From NCBI RefSeq assembly GCF_012223425.1, contig NZ_CP038799.1, positions 5,502,249 through 5,566,248 on the forward strand: 64,000 nucleotides of DNA, read 5' to 3'. The stretch is from Mycolicibacterium frederiksbergense. Lineage in GTDB: Bacteria > Actinomycetota > Actinomycetes > Mycobacteriales > Mycobacteriaceae. The notes under the pieces are model-generated. The model was not told the origin of the DNA and did not search any database. It worked only from the letters and a program-made list of their open reading frames with translations. Shown here in pieces: positions 44,858 to 52,503 of this stretch; positions within the stretch are counted from its first letter, which is position 1, and the number at the start of each line of letters is the position of its first letter. Position numbers and translations under genes: made by a program.

Positions 44858-45628
44858 TCAGAATGCGGCGTGGATGGTCTCCAGCAGGAGCCCGGCCAGC
44901 TCGGGCCGGCACATCAGCAGGTCGGGCAGATAGGGGTCGCGCCGGTTGTAGATCAGTGGTGCCCCGCCGAGCCGGGAGGCGTGCAGGCCCGCGGCCAGCA
45001 CCACCCCTGCGGGCGCCGCAGAGTCCCACTCCCACTGTCCGCCGGCATGGATGTAGGCGTCGACATCGCCGCGCACCACCGCCATCGCCTTGGCGCCCGC
45101 CGAACCGATCCGGACCACCTCGATATCGAGATGCTCACGCAGCCACCACAGCACGGCCGGTGGCCGGTAGGTGCTCGCCGTGATGCGAATGGGACCCTCG
45201 CGGCGCGGCGGCGGTGACTGCACCGTGTCGGTGCGGTACACCTCGCCCACCGCCGGCAGCGCCACCGCGGCATCGGTGATGGACCCTTCCGGTGTCCCGT
45301 TGCGCTGCCAGAGCGCGATGTGCACCGCCCAGTCGGCGTGGCCGGCCATCGAGAACTCGCGGGTGCCGTCGACGGGGTCGACGATCCACACCCGGTCGGC
45401 GTGCACCCGGGAACGGTCGTCGACGGCCTCTTCGGAGAGCACGGCATCGCCGGGCCGCAGTTCGGCCAGACGTTTCAGGATCAGCACGTTGGCGCGGCGG
45501 TCCCCGGCGTCCCCGAGGTCATAGGAGTCGTAGAAGCCGACCTCCTCGCGGACGGCCAACAGCAGTTCACCGGCCTCGGCGGCCACCATGGCGGCCACCG
45601 CGGCGTCGGTCTGCTCAGCGGGATTCAC
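44858..45628 (-). CDS. cysQ: 3'-phosphoadenosine 5'-phosphate phosphatase CysQ
   Basis: Mg-dependent, Li-sensitive phosphatase that removes the 3'-phosphate of PAP (and may act on inositol or fructose phosphates), clearing a by-product of sulfation. 256 residues from GTG 45628. FIG-superfamily motifs: LSEEAVDD, WIVDPVDGTREF (metal-binding DPxDGT) and the C-terminal WEWDSAAPAGVVLAAGL. Lies 112 bp upstream of mshC on the same strand, the M. tuberculosis Rv2131c-Rv2130c order. Confidence 0.93.
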   Translation of the reverse strand: MNPAEQTDAAVAAMVAAEAGELLLAVREEVGFYDSYDLGDAGDRRANVLILKRLAELRPGDAVLSEEAVDDRSRVHADRVWIVDPVDGTREFSMAGHADWAVHIALWQRNGTPEGSITDAAVALPAVGEVYRTDTVQSPPPRREGPIRITASTYRPPAVLWWLREHLDIEVVRIGSAGAKAMAVVRGDVDAYIHAGGQWEWDSAAPAGVVLAAGLHASRLGGAPLIYNRRDPYLPDLLMCRPELAGLLLETIHAAF

Positions 45629-45721
45629 CGACTCAGTATTGCGTGAGCGGGAAACGCCCCGCGGCACCGCCCGATGAATGAGGATGATGCCGGACACCGG
45701 AGGACGGAAAGGCCCCAGCAC

Positions 45722-46123
45722 ATGACCGCACCGGAAGCCGGCGAGCTCGCCGTCAGCTGGCAGCGCCGCTTCGCCTTCTTCGACCTCTACGGGCTGCCGA
45801 ATTCCAGCCCGGCGGCCAAGGCGGCTTACCGGACGCTGCCGTTCTGGGACAAGGTGCGCCTGACGTCCAATGTGTGGGCGTTCCTCTTCGGTTTCCTCTA
45901 CTTCTATGTGAAGGGCATGTGGCGCAAGGGGACCACGATCCTGGGCGCGGGTATCGGTATCGGCATCGTGCTGTCGCTGCTCCAGGCCTCCAATTTCCTG
46001 TCCCAGGCCGCCACGTTCGGGTTCGCCGGCGCCATCATGACGACCGCCAACTACGCCTACTACCTCCATGTCCGAGGCAGCCGGTCGTGGAATCCGTTCG
46101 AGGGTTTCGGTCCCCGCGGTTAG
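45722..46123 (+). CDS. DUF2628-type small membrane protein
   Basis: 133 residues. Cytoplasmic N-terminus (WQRRFAFFDLYGLPNSSPAAKAAYRTLPFWDKVRL), then LTSNVWAFLFGFLYFYVKGMWRKG, two central helices (TTILGAGIGIGIVLSLLQASNFLSQAATFGFAGAIMTT) and a short tail. The F-F-Y-K-G-M-W pattern is the DUF2628 signature. Function unknown. Divergent from cysQ; shares four bases with the SCO1664-family stop. Confidence 0.8.
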   Translation: MTAPEAGELAVSWQRRFAFFDLYGLPNSSPAAKAAYRTLPFWDKVRLTSNVWAFLFGFLYFYVKGMWRKGTTILGAGIGIGIVLSLLQASNFLSQAATFGFAGAIMTTANYAYYLHVRGSRSWNPFEGFGPRG

Positions 46124-46956
46124 AACGCCGGCCACGGGATCGGACGGTGCCGATCCGGCGTCGGCATCACCGGATGATCCAGCAGGCCGCCGACTCTGGC
46201 CCGTAGTGCGGCGACCTCGCCGGCGGTGATGTGCTCGGCCAGGTGCGCGGCCAACTCGCCGTTCAGCTTCTCCCGCAGTGCCACGATCGCGGCCAGCGAG
46301 TCGTCGTCGACCGGCTTACCGGCCCACCCCCACAGCACGGTGCGCAGTTTGTCCTCGGCGTGCAGGCTCACACCGTGATCGACGCCACGGACGCTGCCGT
46401 CGACGCCGGCCAGGATGTGCCCGCCCTTGCGGTCCGCATTGTTGATCAGGACATCGAAGATCGCCATCCGGCGCAGCCGGTCGTCGTCGGCATGCACCAG
46501 GGTGACCGGGTCGCCGGCGTAGTCGTAGGCCTGCAAGATGGCCAGATAGCCCGGCGGCACATCCCCGGCGGGCAGCAGGTCGACGAGATCGGGACCGGAG
46601 GCTGATTCGTCGGCGTCCTGGAGTTCCTCGCCGTCGGTCAGCGCATCACCGGGCTGATCCACCCAGCGTTGCACCATGCCGGGACCGGCCGGACCTTCCC
46701 GGATGATGGTGTGCGGCACCACATCCCACCCCAGCGCCGCCGACACCAGATAGGCTCCCCGCTCACGGCCGGCCAAGGTGCCGTCGGGGAAGTCCCACAG
46801 CGGAGCCTCGCCGGCGATGGGTTTGTACACGCAGTGCACCTGCTGCTCCCCCACCTGCGCCTCACACAGGAAGGTGGCATTGCTCGCTGAGCGGATCCGG
46901 CCGATGACGGTGAGGTCGCCGTCGGTCAGTACCTGCTCCTCAGAAAGGGGGTTCAT
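46120..46956 (-). CDS. SCO1664-family protein with kinase-like fold (Rv2133c-like)
   Basis: 278 residues from the ATG at 46956, which overlaps the end of the DUF3090 gene by 17 bp. SNATFLCEAQVGEQQVHCVYKPIAGEAPLWDFPDGTLAGRERGAYLVSAALG contains a possible nucleotide-binding lysine (VYKP) and the PI3K/HipA-like arrangement, with DVLINNADRKGGHIL as the catalytic-loop-like segment and VRGVDHGVSLH as the metal-binding-like one. This supports a phosphotransferase fold, but activity and substrate are unknown. Part of a conserved actinobacterial trio with DUF3090 and a histidine phosphatase. Confidence 0.82.
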   Translation of the reverse strand: MNPLSEEQVLTDGDLTVIGRIRSASNATFLCEAQVGEQQVHCVYKPIAGEAPLWDFPDGTLAGRERGAYLVSAALGWDVVPHTIIREGPAGPGMVQRWVDQPGDALTDGEELQDADESASGPDLVDLLPAGDVPPGYLAILQAYDYAGDPVTLVHADDDRLRRMAIFDVLINNADRKGGHILAGVDGSVRGVDHGVSLHAEDKLRTVLWGWAGKPVDDDSLAAIVALREKLNGELAAHLAEHITAGEVAALRARVGGLLDHPVMPTPDRHRPIPWPAF

Positions 46957-47530
46957 CTTCTTCCACGGCACCGAACGCTCCGCGGCGGTAGCCGTTGGTG
47001 CGTACGCAGATATGGCCCTCGGGGTCCAGCGGTTCATCGCACAGCGGGCATGGTGGTCGGCCGGCCGAGATGACGCGGTTGGACCGGGTGGCGAATTCGC
47101 GCGCCGATTCCGGGCTCAGGAACACCCGGACCGCATCGGGGCCGTCTTCTGCGTCGTCGAGAACCACGGAGGCATCGAACTCGGTCTCGGAGACGGCGAG
47201 TAGTTCGACGACCACGGTCTGTGCCTCGGAGTCCCAGCCCAGCCCCATGGTGCCGACCCGGAACTCCGAGTCGACCGGGGTCAGCAGCGGATGCAGGTCG
47301 CCGACCTCACCGGTATCGGGCGGAATCGGGGTGCCGAATCGGCGGTTGATCTCCACCAACAGCGCCGAGATCCGCTCGGCAAGCACCGCTACCTGCTGCT
47401 TTTCCAGCATCACCGACACCACCCGCTTATCATGTACCGCCTGCAGGTAGAACGTTCGGTTCCCGGGCTGCCCGACAGTCCCGGCCACGAAGCGGTCGGG
47501 TGTGCGGAAGACGTGGATTGCGCGGGGCAT
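46940..47530 (-). CDS. DUF3090 family protein (Rv2134c-like)
   Basis: 196 residues from the ATG at 47530, with AAGGTG upstream. RAIHVFRTPDRFVAGTVGQPGNRTFYLQAVHDKRVVSVMLEKQQV is the typical N-terminus. A C-terminal CPLCDEPLDPEGHICVR holds three cysteines and a histidine, spaced like a small zinc site. Soluble, function unknown. Overlaps the SCO1664-family gene by 17 bp, showing tight co-expression. Confidence 0.88.
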   Translation of the reverse strand: MPRAIHVFRTPDRFVAGTVGQPGNRTFYLQAVHDKRVVSVMLEKQQVAVLAERISALLVEINRRFGTPIPPDTGEVGDLHPLLTPVDSEFRVGTMGLGWDSEAQTVVVELLAVSETEFDASVVLDDAEDGPDAVRVFLSPESAREFATRSNRVISAGRPPCPLCDEPLDPEGHICVRTNGYRRGAFGAVEEDEPPF

Positions 47531-47563
47531 GGCACCTTTCAAAATACCGGTAGCGGGGCTACC

Positions 47564-48247
47564 TCAATCAGTGGAGCCGCCGACGACCGCATCCGTTTCG
47601 GGCGCGGCGGCAGGCTTGGCGCTCAATGCGGCGGTCAGACCACTGCCGGTGTGGTTGACATGCAGCACGAACGGGCGGGTGTCGGTGTAGCGGATGACGC
47701 TCATGGAGGCGGGGTCGGCAGTGATGCGCTGGAAGGTATCCAGGTGGGTGCCGAGCGCGTCGGCCAGCACCGCCTTGATCACGTCACCGTGTGTGCACGC
47801 CACCCACAGCACGTCACCGTCGTGCTCGGCGGCCAACCTGCGGTCGTGTTCGCGGATCGCGGCCACCGCCCTGGCCTGAACCTGCGCCAGGCCCTCACCG
47901 TCGGGGAAGACCGCCGCGCTGGGTTGCTGCTGAACCACCTTCCACAGCGGCTCCTTGACCAGTTCACCGATCGTGCGGCCGGTCCAGCTGCCGTAGTCGA
48001 CCTCGATGATGCGGTCCTCGACCACCGGTTGTACGCCCAGCGCGGCAGCCAGCGGTGCCACGGTACGTTCGCAGCGCAGCAGCGGAGACCGCACGATGGC
48101 CTTCACCGGCAGGTCACCGATCCGGGTGACGACGGTCTGCGCCTGTTCGCGGCCCCTGTCGTCCAGGTCGACGCCTTCGGAGCGCCCGGCCAGGGTGTGC
48201 GCGGTGTTCGAAGTCGAGCGGCCGTGCCGCAGCAGGATGACGGTCAT
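47564..48247 (-). CDS. Histidine phosphatase family protein (phosphoglycerate mutase-like)
   Basis: 227 residues (ATG 48247). Catalytic LRHGRSTSN with the phospho-accepting histidine near residue 8, SPLLRCERT, IIEVDYGSW and the second histidine in ACTHGDVIKAVL. Belongs to the histidine phosphatase branch-1 family; a broad-range phosphatase rather than a true mutase is likely, because the gene sits with kinase-like and DUF3090 genes. Corresponds to Rv2135c. 16 bp downstream of uppP. Confidence 0.9.
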   Translation of the reverse strand: MTVILLRHGRSTSNTAHTLAGRSEGVDLDDRGREQAQTVVTRIGDLPVKAIVRSPLLRCERTVAPLAAALGVQPVVEDRIIEVDYGSWTGRTIGELVKEPLWKVVQQQPSAAVFPDGEGLAQVQARAVAAIREHDRRLAAEHDGDVLWVACTHGDVIKAVLADALGTHLDTFQRITADPASMSVIRYTDTRPFVLHVNHTGSGLTAALSAKPAAAPETDAVVGGSTD

Positions 48248-48263
48248 GGAGATCCTTTGGTCG

Positions 48264-49103
48264 TTACTGCGCGGCCAGCACGCCGGTGGCCAGCAGCACC
48301 AGGACGAGCGTGCCGAGGATGATCCGGTATCCAACGAACCAGTACATGCTGTGGCGCACCAGGAATCGCAGGAACCAGGCGACCGCGGCATAGCCGACCA
48401 CGAAGGCGATGAGCGTGCCCAGGACGATCTGCGGAACCGTCGCGCTCATTCCCGAAGCGCCGGGCTCGAAAACGTGGCGGAGTTCATAGAGACCGGACCC
48501 GAGCACGGCCGGGATGGCCAGCAGGAACCCGAATCGCGCCGCGGCCTCGCGCTTCTGGCCCAAGAAGAGACCCGCACTGATGGTCACGCCGGACCGCGAG
48601 ACGCCGGGTATGAGGGCGAGCGCCTGGGCCGACCCGATGATCAGGCTGTCGCGCCAGGTGAATTGCTGGATCTCGCGGGTCTGCTTGCCGAAGTATTCGG
48701 CGGCGGCGATGACAAACGAGAAGACGATGAGCGCCGTGGCGATGATCCACAGGTTCCTGATGTCATCGCGGATGAAGTGCTGCAAGGTGAAACCGAAGAC
48801 GCCGATCGGCACGGTGCCGATGATCACCCACCAGCCGAGCCAGTAGTCCGGGGTCCGCCGGGCGGCGTCGGTGAGGCCGCCGAACCAGGCCGTGAGGATG
48901 CGTCCGATGTCTCCGGCGAAGTAGATGAGGACCGCCACTTCGGTACCGATCTGCACGACGGCTGTGAAGGAGGCGCCCGCGTCGCCGCCGAAGAAGGCCT
49001 CCGACACGATCGCGAGATGGCCGGACGACGACACCGGCAGGAATTCGGTCAGCCCCTGCACCACGGCAAGTACGACGACCTGCAACCACGACATCTCCGC
49101 CAC
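48264..49103 (-). CDS. uppP: Undecaprenyl-diphosphatase UppP
   Basis: Integral membrane phosphatase that recycles the lipid carrier of peptidoglycan synthesis; confers bacitracin tolerance when abundant. 279 residues with about eight helices. VVQGLTEFLPVSSSGHLAI (active-site region), GDAGASFTAVVQIGTEVAVL and IPGVSRSGVTISAGLFLG are the family signatures. GTG 49103 is used because TACGGT lies 7 nt before it, as in leaderless mRNAs; ATG 49094 (MSWLQ) matches the annotated start of relatives and is the alternative, three codons in. Confidence 0.96.
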   Translation of the reverse strand: MAEMSWLQVVVLAVVQGLTEFLPVSSSGHLAIVSEAFFGGDAGASFTAVVQIGTEVAVLIYFAGDIGRILTAWFGGLTDAARRTPDYWLGWWVIIGTVPIGVFGFTLQHFIRDDIRNLWIIATALIVFSFVIAAAEYFGKQTREIQQFTWRDSLIIGSAQALALIPGVSRSGVTISAGLFLGQKREAAARFGFLLAIPAVLGSGLYELRHVFEPGASGMSATVPQIVLGTLIAFVVGYAAVAWFLRFLVRHSMYWFVGYRIILGTLVLVLLATGVLAAQ

Positions 49104-49110
49104 GCGGACG

Positions 49111-49116
49111 ACCGTA
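49111..49116 (-). promoter_or_regulatory. Candidate -10 box for a leaderless uppP transcript
   Basis: TACGGT on the reverse strand, 7 nt before GTG 49103. A second partial copy lies directly upstream. Confidence 0.4.
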
Positions 49117-49130
49117 CCGTGGGCCTGTTG

Positions 49131-49415
49131 TCAGCGCGCTGTGCGCACCGGCTCGGCTCCGGCGACGGCATCGCGGACGGCGGCGGCTACGCTGCGCTCA
49201 TCGGTGACGTCGATATCGGTCAGGCGGCGGGTGGCGGTGGCGACGATGTCCTCGTCCTGCGGGACCGGTCCGCTCAGCCGCGGCCGATACACCTCGACGA
49301 CCAGTAACTGCCGGTCCTCGACGTGAAAGGAGAAGCTACGTCCGCCGCCGAGTGCGCCGAACCCGCTGGCATGCACGCCTGTCGAGATGTCCTCGATGGC
49401 AAACTCGTCTGCCAT
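49131..49415 (-). CDS. Conserved hypothetical protein (Rv2137c-like)
   Basis: 94 residues from ATG 49415, which has GGGAG 8 nt upstream; upstream ATGs (49442, 49454) would add up to 13 residues. FAIEDISTGVHASGFGALGGGRSFSFHVEDRQLLVVEVYRPRLSGPVPQDEDIVATATRRLTDIDVTDERSVAAAVRDAV suggests a small alpha/beta domain. No motif that I can assign. Lies next to uppP and divergent from lppL, as Rv2137c does. Confidence 0.78.
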   Translation of the reverse strand: MADEFAIEDISTGVHASGFGALGGGRSFSFHVEDRQLLVVEVYRPRLSGPVPQDEDIVATATRRLTDIDVTDERSVAAAVRDAVAGAEPVRTAR

Positions 49416-49496
49416 CAGATCCACTCCCTGGGCATGAGTCATATCCCGCACCATACCGTCATATTTACGCCAGCGTTCGACTTGAGTTTCTTTGCC

Positions 49497-49502
49497 TAAA
49501 AT
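49497..49502 (+). promoter_or_regulatory. Candidate lppL promoter -10 box in an AT-rich stretch
   Basis: TAAAAT in the unusually AT-rich interval 49450-49545, with TTCGAC 15 nt upstream as a weak -35 box. It would give a leader of about 40 nt containing AGGAG (49534-49538). Confidence 0.4.
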
Positions 49503-49550
49503 TTGAAAACAGAACCAACGCCACAACGAAATCAGGAGTTTTTGGGGCCA

Positions 49551-50564
49551 TTGCATACGAAATCCGGATTCCATCTCCTGGCGGCAGGCGTATTGGCCCT
49601 GGTGACCGCATTCACTTCGGCGTGCTCATCAAACCCTGCCGATTCGCCACCACCGACGATTCCCGTCGCAGAACCCGCAGTATCCCCGCCGGTCACCGGC
49701 GTGTCGGATGGTGTCGTGAAACCGCTTTCCGCGCCGGGAACCGCGGCCTTCTTCGATATCCGCACCTCCGCGCTGGTCGTGCTCGGTCCGGCCGACCAGC
49801 TCACGGTGCTCCCGACCGAGGGGCCGCCCCGCACCCTCGCCCTACCCGCGGAGGCCACCGCGCTCACCGGTGACGGCAGCGGTGAGGTCTGGCTGTCCAC
49901 CCGGGGCGGCTATCTGCGGGTCAACGTCGCCGCGGCCGCCGCCACCCCGGTGGAGGTCGACGGGCACGCCGACACCGACTTCACCGCCATCGCGCGGCAC
50001 GACGACGGCCGTCTGGTGCTCGGCGGCGCCGATGGCACCCTCTACACCCTGCGCTCCGACACCGAGGTCGGCGCCACACTGAAGAAGTTCGCGCGAGTCG
50101 ACGTGGTTGTCGCACAGGATGACTCGATGGTGGTCCTGGATCGTGGCCAGACCTCGGTCACCGAGATCGACGGGGACGGTACGGCCGCCGAGCAGGCGCT
50201 GCGGGCGGGCGAGGGTGCGACGTCGATGGCGACCGATCCGGCCGGCCGGGTGCTGGTCACCGACACCCGGGGCGGCGCCCTGCTGGTCTACGGCACCGAG
50301 CCACTGATCCTGCGGCAGCGCTTCCCGGTGCACGACGCGCCGTACGGCGTCACCGGGTCGCCGGATCTGGCGTGGGTGTCACAGACGGCGACCAACACCG
50401 TCGTTGGTTACGATCTGGCCACCGGAATACCCGTCGAGAAGGTGCGTTATCGAACTGTGCAGCAACCCAACACCCTGGCCTTCGACGGCGCCACGAACAC
50501 CCTCTACGTGGTGTCGGGTTCCGGTGCCGGAGTGCAGGTGATCACCGGGGCGACGCCCCGATGA
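49551..50564 (+). CDS. lppL: Lipoprotein LppL (beta-propeller-like)
   Basis: 337 residues from TTG 49551 (MHTKSGFHLLAAGVLALVTAFTSAC). AGGAG lies 12 nt upstream; TTG 49542, only 3 nt after that AGGAG, is a weaker alternative. Lipobox TSAC gives an acylated Cys. The mature part contains repeated short strands (LVVLGPADQLTVL, LVLGGADGTLYTL, RVLVTDTRGGALLVYG, NTLYVVSGSGAGVQVITG) in the style of an NHL/YVTN beta-propeller. Outer face of the membrane, function unknown. Position before DUF5703 and pyrD matches Rv2138. Confidence 0.87.
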   Translation: MHTKSGFHLLAAGVLALVTAFTSACSSNPADSPPPTIPVAEPAVSPPVTGVSDGVVKPLSAPGTAAFFDIRTSALVVLGPADQLTVLPTEGPPRTLALPAEATALTGDGSGEVWLSTRGGYLRVNVAAAAATPVEVDGHADTDFTAIARHDDGRLVLGGADGTLYTLRSDTEVGATLKKFARVDVVVAQDDSMVVLDRGQTSVTEIDGDGTAAEQALRAGEGATSMATDPAGRVLVTDTRGGALLVYGTEPLILRQRFPVHDAPYGVTGSPDLAWVSQTATNTVVGYDLATGIPVEKVRYRTVQQPNTLAFDGATNTLYVVSGSGAGVQVITGATPR

Positions 50565-50589
50565 TGCCCGCGGCGAGGAGGAGGATCGC

Positions 50590-50832
50590 ATGAGCACTGT
50601 TCAGCGTGGACGGATGCCGGCCGGGTGGGCCGCCGATCTTTCCGACGAATACGACTGGGTACCGCTGCGGCTTCCTCCCGACGTCACCCGCTTGTCGGCG
50701 TCGGTGCGGCTGTCGATCGAGGCGCAGTACCGGGGCTGGGAGCTGACCCGGGTGCGTCTCTACACCGACGGGAGTCGGCGGGTGCTGTTGCGCCGCAAGA
50801 AGTCCGTGCTCGGCGATCAGCCCGCACTGTGA
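50590..50832 (+). CDS. DUF5703 family protein
   Basis: 80 residues. AADLSDEYDWVPLRLPPDVTRLSASVRLSIEAQYRGWELTRVRLYTDGSRRVLLRRKK is a conserved actinobacterial small-protein pattern always found before pyrD. GAGGAGGA stands 7 nt before the ATG. The stop overlaps the pyrD GTG by four bases, so translation is coupled. Function unknown. Confidence 0.87.
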   Translation: MSTVQRGRMPAGWAADLSDEYDWVPLRLPPDVTRLSASVRLSIEAQYRGWELTRVRLYTDGSRRVLLRRKKSVLGDQPAL

Positions 50833-51893
50833 TCTATCGACTGCTCCGGCAGGCCTTTTTCCAGGTCGACCCCGAACGTGTCCACACCTTCGTGTTCGCC
50901 GCGCTGCGCCTGGCCACCCGGACCGGTATCGCGCGGCGCCGACTGTCCGCGACCCTGGCGCCGCACGATCCGGTGCTGGCCAGCACCGTCTGGGGAGTGC
51001 GCTTCCCCGGCCCGCTCGGGCTGGCCGCCGGTTTCGACAAGGACGGGCACGGGCTGGCGAGCTGGGGGGCGCTCGGGTTCGGGTACGCCGAGGTCGGCAC
51101 GGTGACCGCGCAGGCGCAGCCGGGAAACCCCAAACCCCGACTGTTCCGGCTGGCGCAGGATCGCGCCCTGCTGAACCGGATGGGTTTCAACAACCACGGC
51201 GCCGGTGCGCTGGCCGTGCAGTTGACCCGGCACACCGCGGACGTCCCGATCGGTGTCAACATCGGCAAGACCAAGGTGACACCGGCCGAACGGGCCGTCG
51301 AGGATTACGCCGAGAGCGCCCGGCTGGTCGGCCCGCTGGCGTCGTATCTGGTGGTGAACGTGAGCTCGCCGAACACCCCGGGCCTGCGCGACCTGCAGGC
51401 GGTGTCGTCGCTGCGGCCCATCCTGGCCGCCGTCCGAAAAGCCACCTCCACCCCGGTGCTGGTCAAGATAGCGCCGGATCTCTCGGATGCCGATATCGAC
51501 GAAATCGCCGATCTGGCAGTCGAATTGGATCTGGCAGGCATCGTGGCCACCAACACCACGGTGTCCCGCGAGGGCCTGTCCACTCCCGGGGTCGCCGAGC
51601 TCGGAGCCGGTGGTGTGTCCGGCGCCCCGGTGGCCGCCCGGTCGCTGGAGGTGTTGCGCCGCCTGTACGGACGCGTCGGTGACCGGCTGGTGCTGATCAG
51701 CGTCGGCGGTATCGAGACCGCCGACGACGCCTGGGAGCGCATCATCTCGGGCGCCACCCTGCTGCAGGGCTACACCGGGTTCATCTACGGCGGTGGGTTG
51801 TGGGCCAAGCAGATTCACGACGGTGTCGCCCGCAGGCTGCACGAGGGTGGGTTCGCGTCGCTGTCCGAGGCGGTCGGCGCCGCGACGCGCTAG
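50829..51893 (+). CDS. pyrD: Dihydroorotate dehydrogenase (quinone), class 2
   Basis: Membrane-associated flavoenzyme oxidising dihydroorotate to orotate with quinone in pyrimidine synthesis. 354 residues. The N-terminal helical extension (about 1-40) is the quinone-binding, membrane-facing part of class 2 enzymes. FMN-barrel motifs: GLAAGFDKDGHGL, GTVTAQAQPGNPKPRLFRL, NRMGFNNHGA, VVNVSSPNTPGLRDLQ with the catalytic serine, and NTTVSREG ... ISVGGIETADDAWERI. GTG start coupled to DUF5703. A long palindrome follows the stop. Confidence 0.97.
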   Translation: MIYRLLRQAFFQVDPERVHTFVFAALRLATRTGIARRRLSATLAPHDPVLASTVWGVRFPGPLGLAAGFDKDGHGLASWGALGFGYAEVGTVTAQAQPGNPKPRLFRLAQDRALLNRMGFNNHGAGALAVQLTRHTADVPIGVNIGKTKVTPAERAVEDYAESARLVGPLASYLVVNVSSPNTPGLRDLQAVSSLRPILAAVRKATSTPVLVKIAPDLSDADIDEIADLAVELDLAGIVATNTTVSREGLSTPGVAELGAGGVSGAPVAARSLEVLRRLYGRVGDRLVLISVGGIETADDAWERIISGATLLQGYTGFIYGGGLWAKQIHDGVARRLHEGGFASLSEAVGAATR

Positions 51894-51896
51894 ACA

Positions 51897-51964
51897 TTCG
51901 CCGCGAACGTCGACTTATTGTCGATTTTGGCGCAAAACTCGACAATAAGTCGACGCTCGGCGAA
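51897..51964. repeat. Long near-perfect palindrome between convergent pyrD and Rv2140c-like genes
   Basis: Outer arms TTCGCCG (51897-51903) and CGGCGAA (51958-51964); inner arms CGTCGACTTATTGTCGA (51908-51924) and its exact complement (51939-51955); innermost TTTTG-GCG-CAAAA (51925-51937). Together about 29 paired bases with two small internal loops and one bulge. As RNA it would form a very stable hairpin on either strand and could terminate both genes. Its TTATTGTC/GACAATAA content is unlike the GC-rich surroundings. Confidence 0.85.
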
Positions 51965-51969
51965 GAGAC

Positions 51970-52494
51970 CTAGTTCTGTTCGTAGGTGGCGTGGATGACC
52001 GCGCGGGCGATCGCCTGGCCGAACAGGTTGAAGCCGAGGTAGGCCGGGGTGGCGCCGTCGGGCAGCCCCAGGCTCTCGACGGGCAGCGCGTGTACCGCGA
52101 TGTAGTAGCGGTGCGGGCCGTGTCCGGCCGGCGGCGCGGCACCGATGAAACGCTGCTGGCTCGCGTCGTTGGCCAGCGTGACCGCACCACCGGGCACTGC
52201 GTCGCCATTGCCGGCGTCGGCGGGCAGCGATGTCACATCGGCAGGCAGATCGGCCACCGCCCAGTGCCAGAAGCCGGACGCCGTCGGGGCGTCCGGGTCA
52301 TACATGGTCACCGCGAAGCTCCGGGTCTCCTCGGGGAAGCCCGACCAGCTCAGCTGCGGCGAGATGTCCTTGCCGCCGGCGCCCATGATGCCGCTGACCT
52401 GATCGTTGCCGAACGCCTGTCCGTCGGTCACGGACTCCGAGGTCAGCGTGAACGTCGGCAGTTCTGGCAGGTTGTCATACGGTGACGTGCTCAT
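51970..52494 (-). CDS. YbhB/YbcL-type phosphatidylethanolamine-binding protein (Rv2140c-like)
   Basis: 174 residues. PEBP/Raf-kinase-inhibitor fold: ISPQLSWSGFPEETRSFAVTMYDPDAPTASGFWHWAVADLPAD is the ligand-site signature (DPDAP and HW), with GPHRYYIAVHALPVESLGL near the end. Cytosolic; M. tuberculosis Rv2140c is the homologue by position and length. Ligand not known from sequence. Confidence 0.93.
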   Translation of the reverse strand: MSTSPYDNLPELPTFTLTSESVTDGQAFGNDQVSGIMGAGGKDISPQLSWSGFPEETRSFAVTMYDPDAPTASGFWHWAVADLPADVTSLPADAGNGDAVPGGAVTLANDASQQRFIGAAPPAGHGPHRYYIAVHALPVESLGLPDGATPAYLGFNLFGQAIARAVIHATYEQN

Positions 52495-52503
52495 CGCGCC
52501 CTT

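Noticed and set aside
51897..51964. CRISPR repeat
   Set aside because: Only one unit, no spacers and no cas genes in the window.
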